13,689 nt of DNA from Bacteroidales bacterium (GTDB lineage: Bacteria; Bacteroidota; Bacteroidia; Bacteroidales; UBA932), in contig JAFZMA010000038.1 of the NCBI GenBank assembly GCA_017551215.1, forward strand, positions 1-13,689, written 5' to 3'. Below the pieces are notes generated by a model that searched no databases, was not told where the DNA came from, and worked only from the letters and a program-made list of their open reading frames with translations. The position numbers were made by a program, and so were the translations under genes. This document shows, in pieces, positions 12,825 through 13,689 of the stretch. Position 1 is the stretch's first letter, and every line of letters starts with the position of its first letter.

Positions 12825-13282
12825 ACAACTATGTAAATGGAAGTGATCTGCTTGTTTCTATTGCAAGCAAGGCTGTTGGGCATTGTACCACCCACACAAC
12901 CACTTTTAATACCGAGACCAAGGATGTTGCTGTAAAGCCAGCTGCTTCTGTTGCAGCAAGTGCCGCCTCTCTTTTCAAAAGCAAGAGAGTAACCGGTCTT
13001 GGTGTGCAGATTAAGGCAGATGGCCTTTGCTTCTACAGTGAGGCAGAAGCCGGCGTTAAAGAACTGCTCGGCAAGTGGAAGCTGGGTGCAAGTGTCCAGG
13101 TTAAGTGCTTTGAGCGAGAGAACGACGCAAACCCTTATCTTTCCGGAAACTTCATTATCACGTCTCTTGAGAATACGGCTCCGGCAGGAGAGGATGCTAC
13201 CTATTCTGTAACTCTGGACAACGACGGTGCTGTTGAGGTAGATCCTACCAAGATTGATCTTCTTGCCACTCCTGCAGCTTAA
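12821..13282 (+). CDS. Major tail tube protein
   Basis: 153 residues, MNNYVNGSDLLVSI with TTTFNTETKDVAVKPA and the middle block GLGVQIKADGLCFYSEA, a strand-rich protein ending in a long acidic beta stretch (YSVTLDNDGAVEVD). This fits the phage tail tube family (TP901-1 / lambda gpV-like), which stacks in rings to form the non-contractile tail. The chaperone gene directly follows with two bases between, the standard tube-then-chaperone order. Its start overlaps the spanin-like stop as ATGA. No sheath gene is seen next to it, consistent with a siphophage. Confidence 0.75.
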   Translation: MNNYVNGSDLLVSIASKAVGHCTTHTTTFNTETKDVAVKPAASVAASAASLFKSKRVTGLGVQIKADGLCFYSEAEAGVKELLGKWKLGASVQVKCFERENDANPYLSGNFIITSLENTAPAGEDATYSVTLDNDGAVEVDPTKIDLLATPAA

Positions 13283-13284
13283 CC

Positions 13285-13596
13285 ATGGGTGCTAAGATCA
13301 AGATAAAAGGAAAAGAATACCCCTGTAGGCAGACTATGGGGGCTATTCTCCGCTACAAGAGAGAGACTGGGAAGGACATAAGTCAACTGGACTATTCTGA
13401 TGTTAGCGGAATGGTGATCTTCCTGTGGTGCTGCGTGACCAGTGCTTCCAAGGCAGATGGAGTGGAGTTTGATATGGGGCTGGATGAATTTGCAGACAGC
13501 TGCGAGATAAAGACACTGAACGACTTCACCGAACAGATGACCAAGGATGCCGGAGAAAGCAAAAAAAAAGTGACGGGGAACAAATCACAGAAATAG
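13285..13596 (+). CDS. Tail assembly chaperone, short form (gpG-like, lambda nomenclature)
   Basis: A 103-residue protein: MGAKIKIKGKEYPCRQTMG, RYKRETGKDISQL and a strand/helix region VIFLWCCVTSASKADG, ending KKKVTGNKSQK. Tail chaperones of this kind bind the tape measure protein before tube assembly. Length and position after the tail tube gene match. The last 12 residues are the zero-frame end used if ribosomes do not shift at the A9 run at 13561-13569. Confidence 0.75.
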   Translation: MGAKIKIKGKEYPCRQTMGAILRYKRETGKDISQLDYSDVSGMVIFLWCCVTSASKADGVEFDMGLDEFADSCEIKTLNDFTEQMTKDAGESKKKVTGNKSQK

Positions 13597-13689
13597 AGAC
13601 TCTGCTTGGAATTGCATTGGGGTGTGTAGGGATGAGTCTTTCAGACTTTGAACGATGCACCCCTTTGGAGTTCTCAAGGATAATTGATC
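13285..13689 (+). CDS. Tail assembly chaperone, long -1 frameshift form (gpGT-like), 3' end outside window
   Basis: Shifting to -1 at AAAAAAAAA (13561-13569) avoids the TAG at 13594 and continues open to the window edge. The extension reads SDGEQITEIETLLGIALG and later CVGMSLSDFERCTPLEFSRI, the typical T-domain pattern of tail chaperones (helix, then S-x-x-D-F-x-x-x-T-P-x-E-F). This matches the two-product G/GT arrangement of siphophages. An ATG at 13639 could start a separate short gene, but the continuity of family-like residues across the A run favours frameshifting. Confidence 0.7.
13561..13569 (+). other. Programmed -1 frameshift slippery site (A9)
   Basis: Nine A preceded by GC and followed by GTG. 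The zero-frame triplets are AGC AAA AAA AAA GTG; any A AAA AAA heptamer inside lets both tRNA-Lys re-pair one base back. A purine-rich GGAG at 13552-13555 lies just upstream and GTGA (13570-13573) could pair weakly with TCAC downstream, but no strong stimulatory structure is obvious. The site gives the long chaperone form. Confidence 0.75.

Noticed and set aside
1..13689. CRISPR arrays, tRNA or rRNA genes, insertion sequences, integrase or attachment sites
   Set aside because: No regularly spaced repeats, cloverleaf sequences, transposase frames or site-specific recombinase motifs were seen on reading both strands.

Overview
This window is the virion-assembly region of a temperate, tailed, Mu-like siphophage or prophage from a Bacteroidota host, probably a gut Bacteroides/Prevotella relative. 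The evidence is Mu-type head proteins (gp29/DUF935-like portal, gp30/MuF-like protein, gp36/DUF1320-like connector, gpI-like protease-scaffold, gpG-like virion morphogenesis protein), a BACON-like domain on the capsid protein, Bacteroidota-style promoters (TTTG ... TAnnTTTG) and a general lack of strong Shine-Dalgarno sites. No integrase, repressor or attachment site is present, so the state of the phage (integrated or free) cannot be read here.

Layout. (1) 1-1835, + strand: the 3' part of a gpG-like gene, two small membrane-anchored proteins (the second with a C-type-lectin/FGE-like C-terminus), a tail-completion candidate, and a strong palindromic terminator. (2) 1836-3392: an AT-rich island with its own promoter, three unknown + strand genes (the last looks like a DUF6941 protein), then a second promoter aimed at a short hairpin/terminator unit that resembles a small RNA gene and runs antisense into the end of the next gene. 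(3) 3366-8779, - strand: the packaging/portal block, in transcription order TerS, TerL, a 78-aa unknown, DUF1320 connector, portal, and a MuF protein whose last third is AT-rich and looks like a nuclease toxin. (4) 8780-8923: a divergent control region with two 19-bp dyads centred 21 bp apart. (5) 8924-13689, + strand: protease/scaffold, major capsid protein with a BACON-like tail, small head protein, amidase, TM/coiled-coil protein, spanin-like lipoprotein, tail tube, and a tail assembly chaperone that continues in the -1 frame at an A9 run.

How it works together: TerS/TerL package DNA through the portal; protease/scaffold and major capsid protein build the head; the connector and completion proteins join it to a tail made from the tube protein and chaperone; the amidase, TM protein and spanin-like protein form a lysis group lodged between head and tail genes. 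The two late blocks diverge from the 8780-8923 control region and the packaging block ends face to face with the AT-rich island.

The most promising undescribed system is at 1836-3850: a MuF C-terminal toxin tip, an antisense small-RNA candidate at its 3' end, and a three-gene convergent cassette, all sharing low GC unlike the flanking phage genes. This looks like an exchangeable toxin/immunity or moron module. The immunity role is inference; the composition break, the promoter geometry and the gene layout are visible in the sequence.
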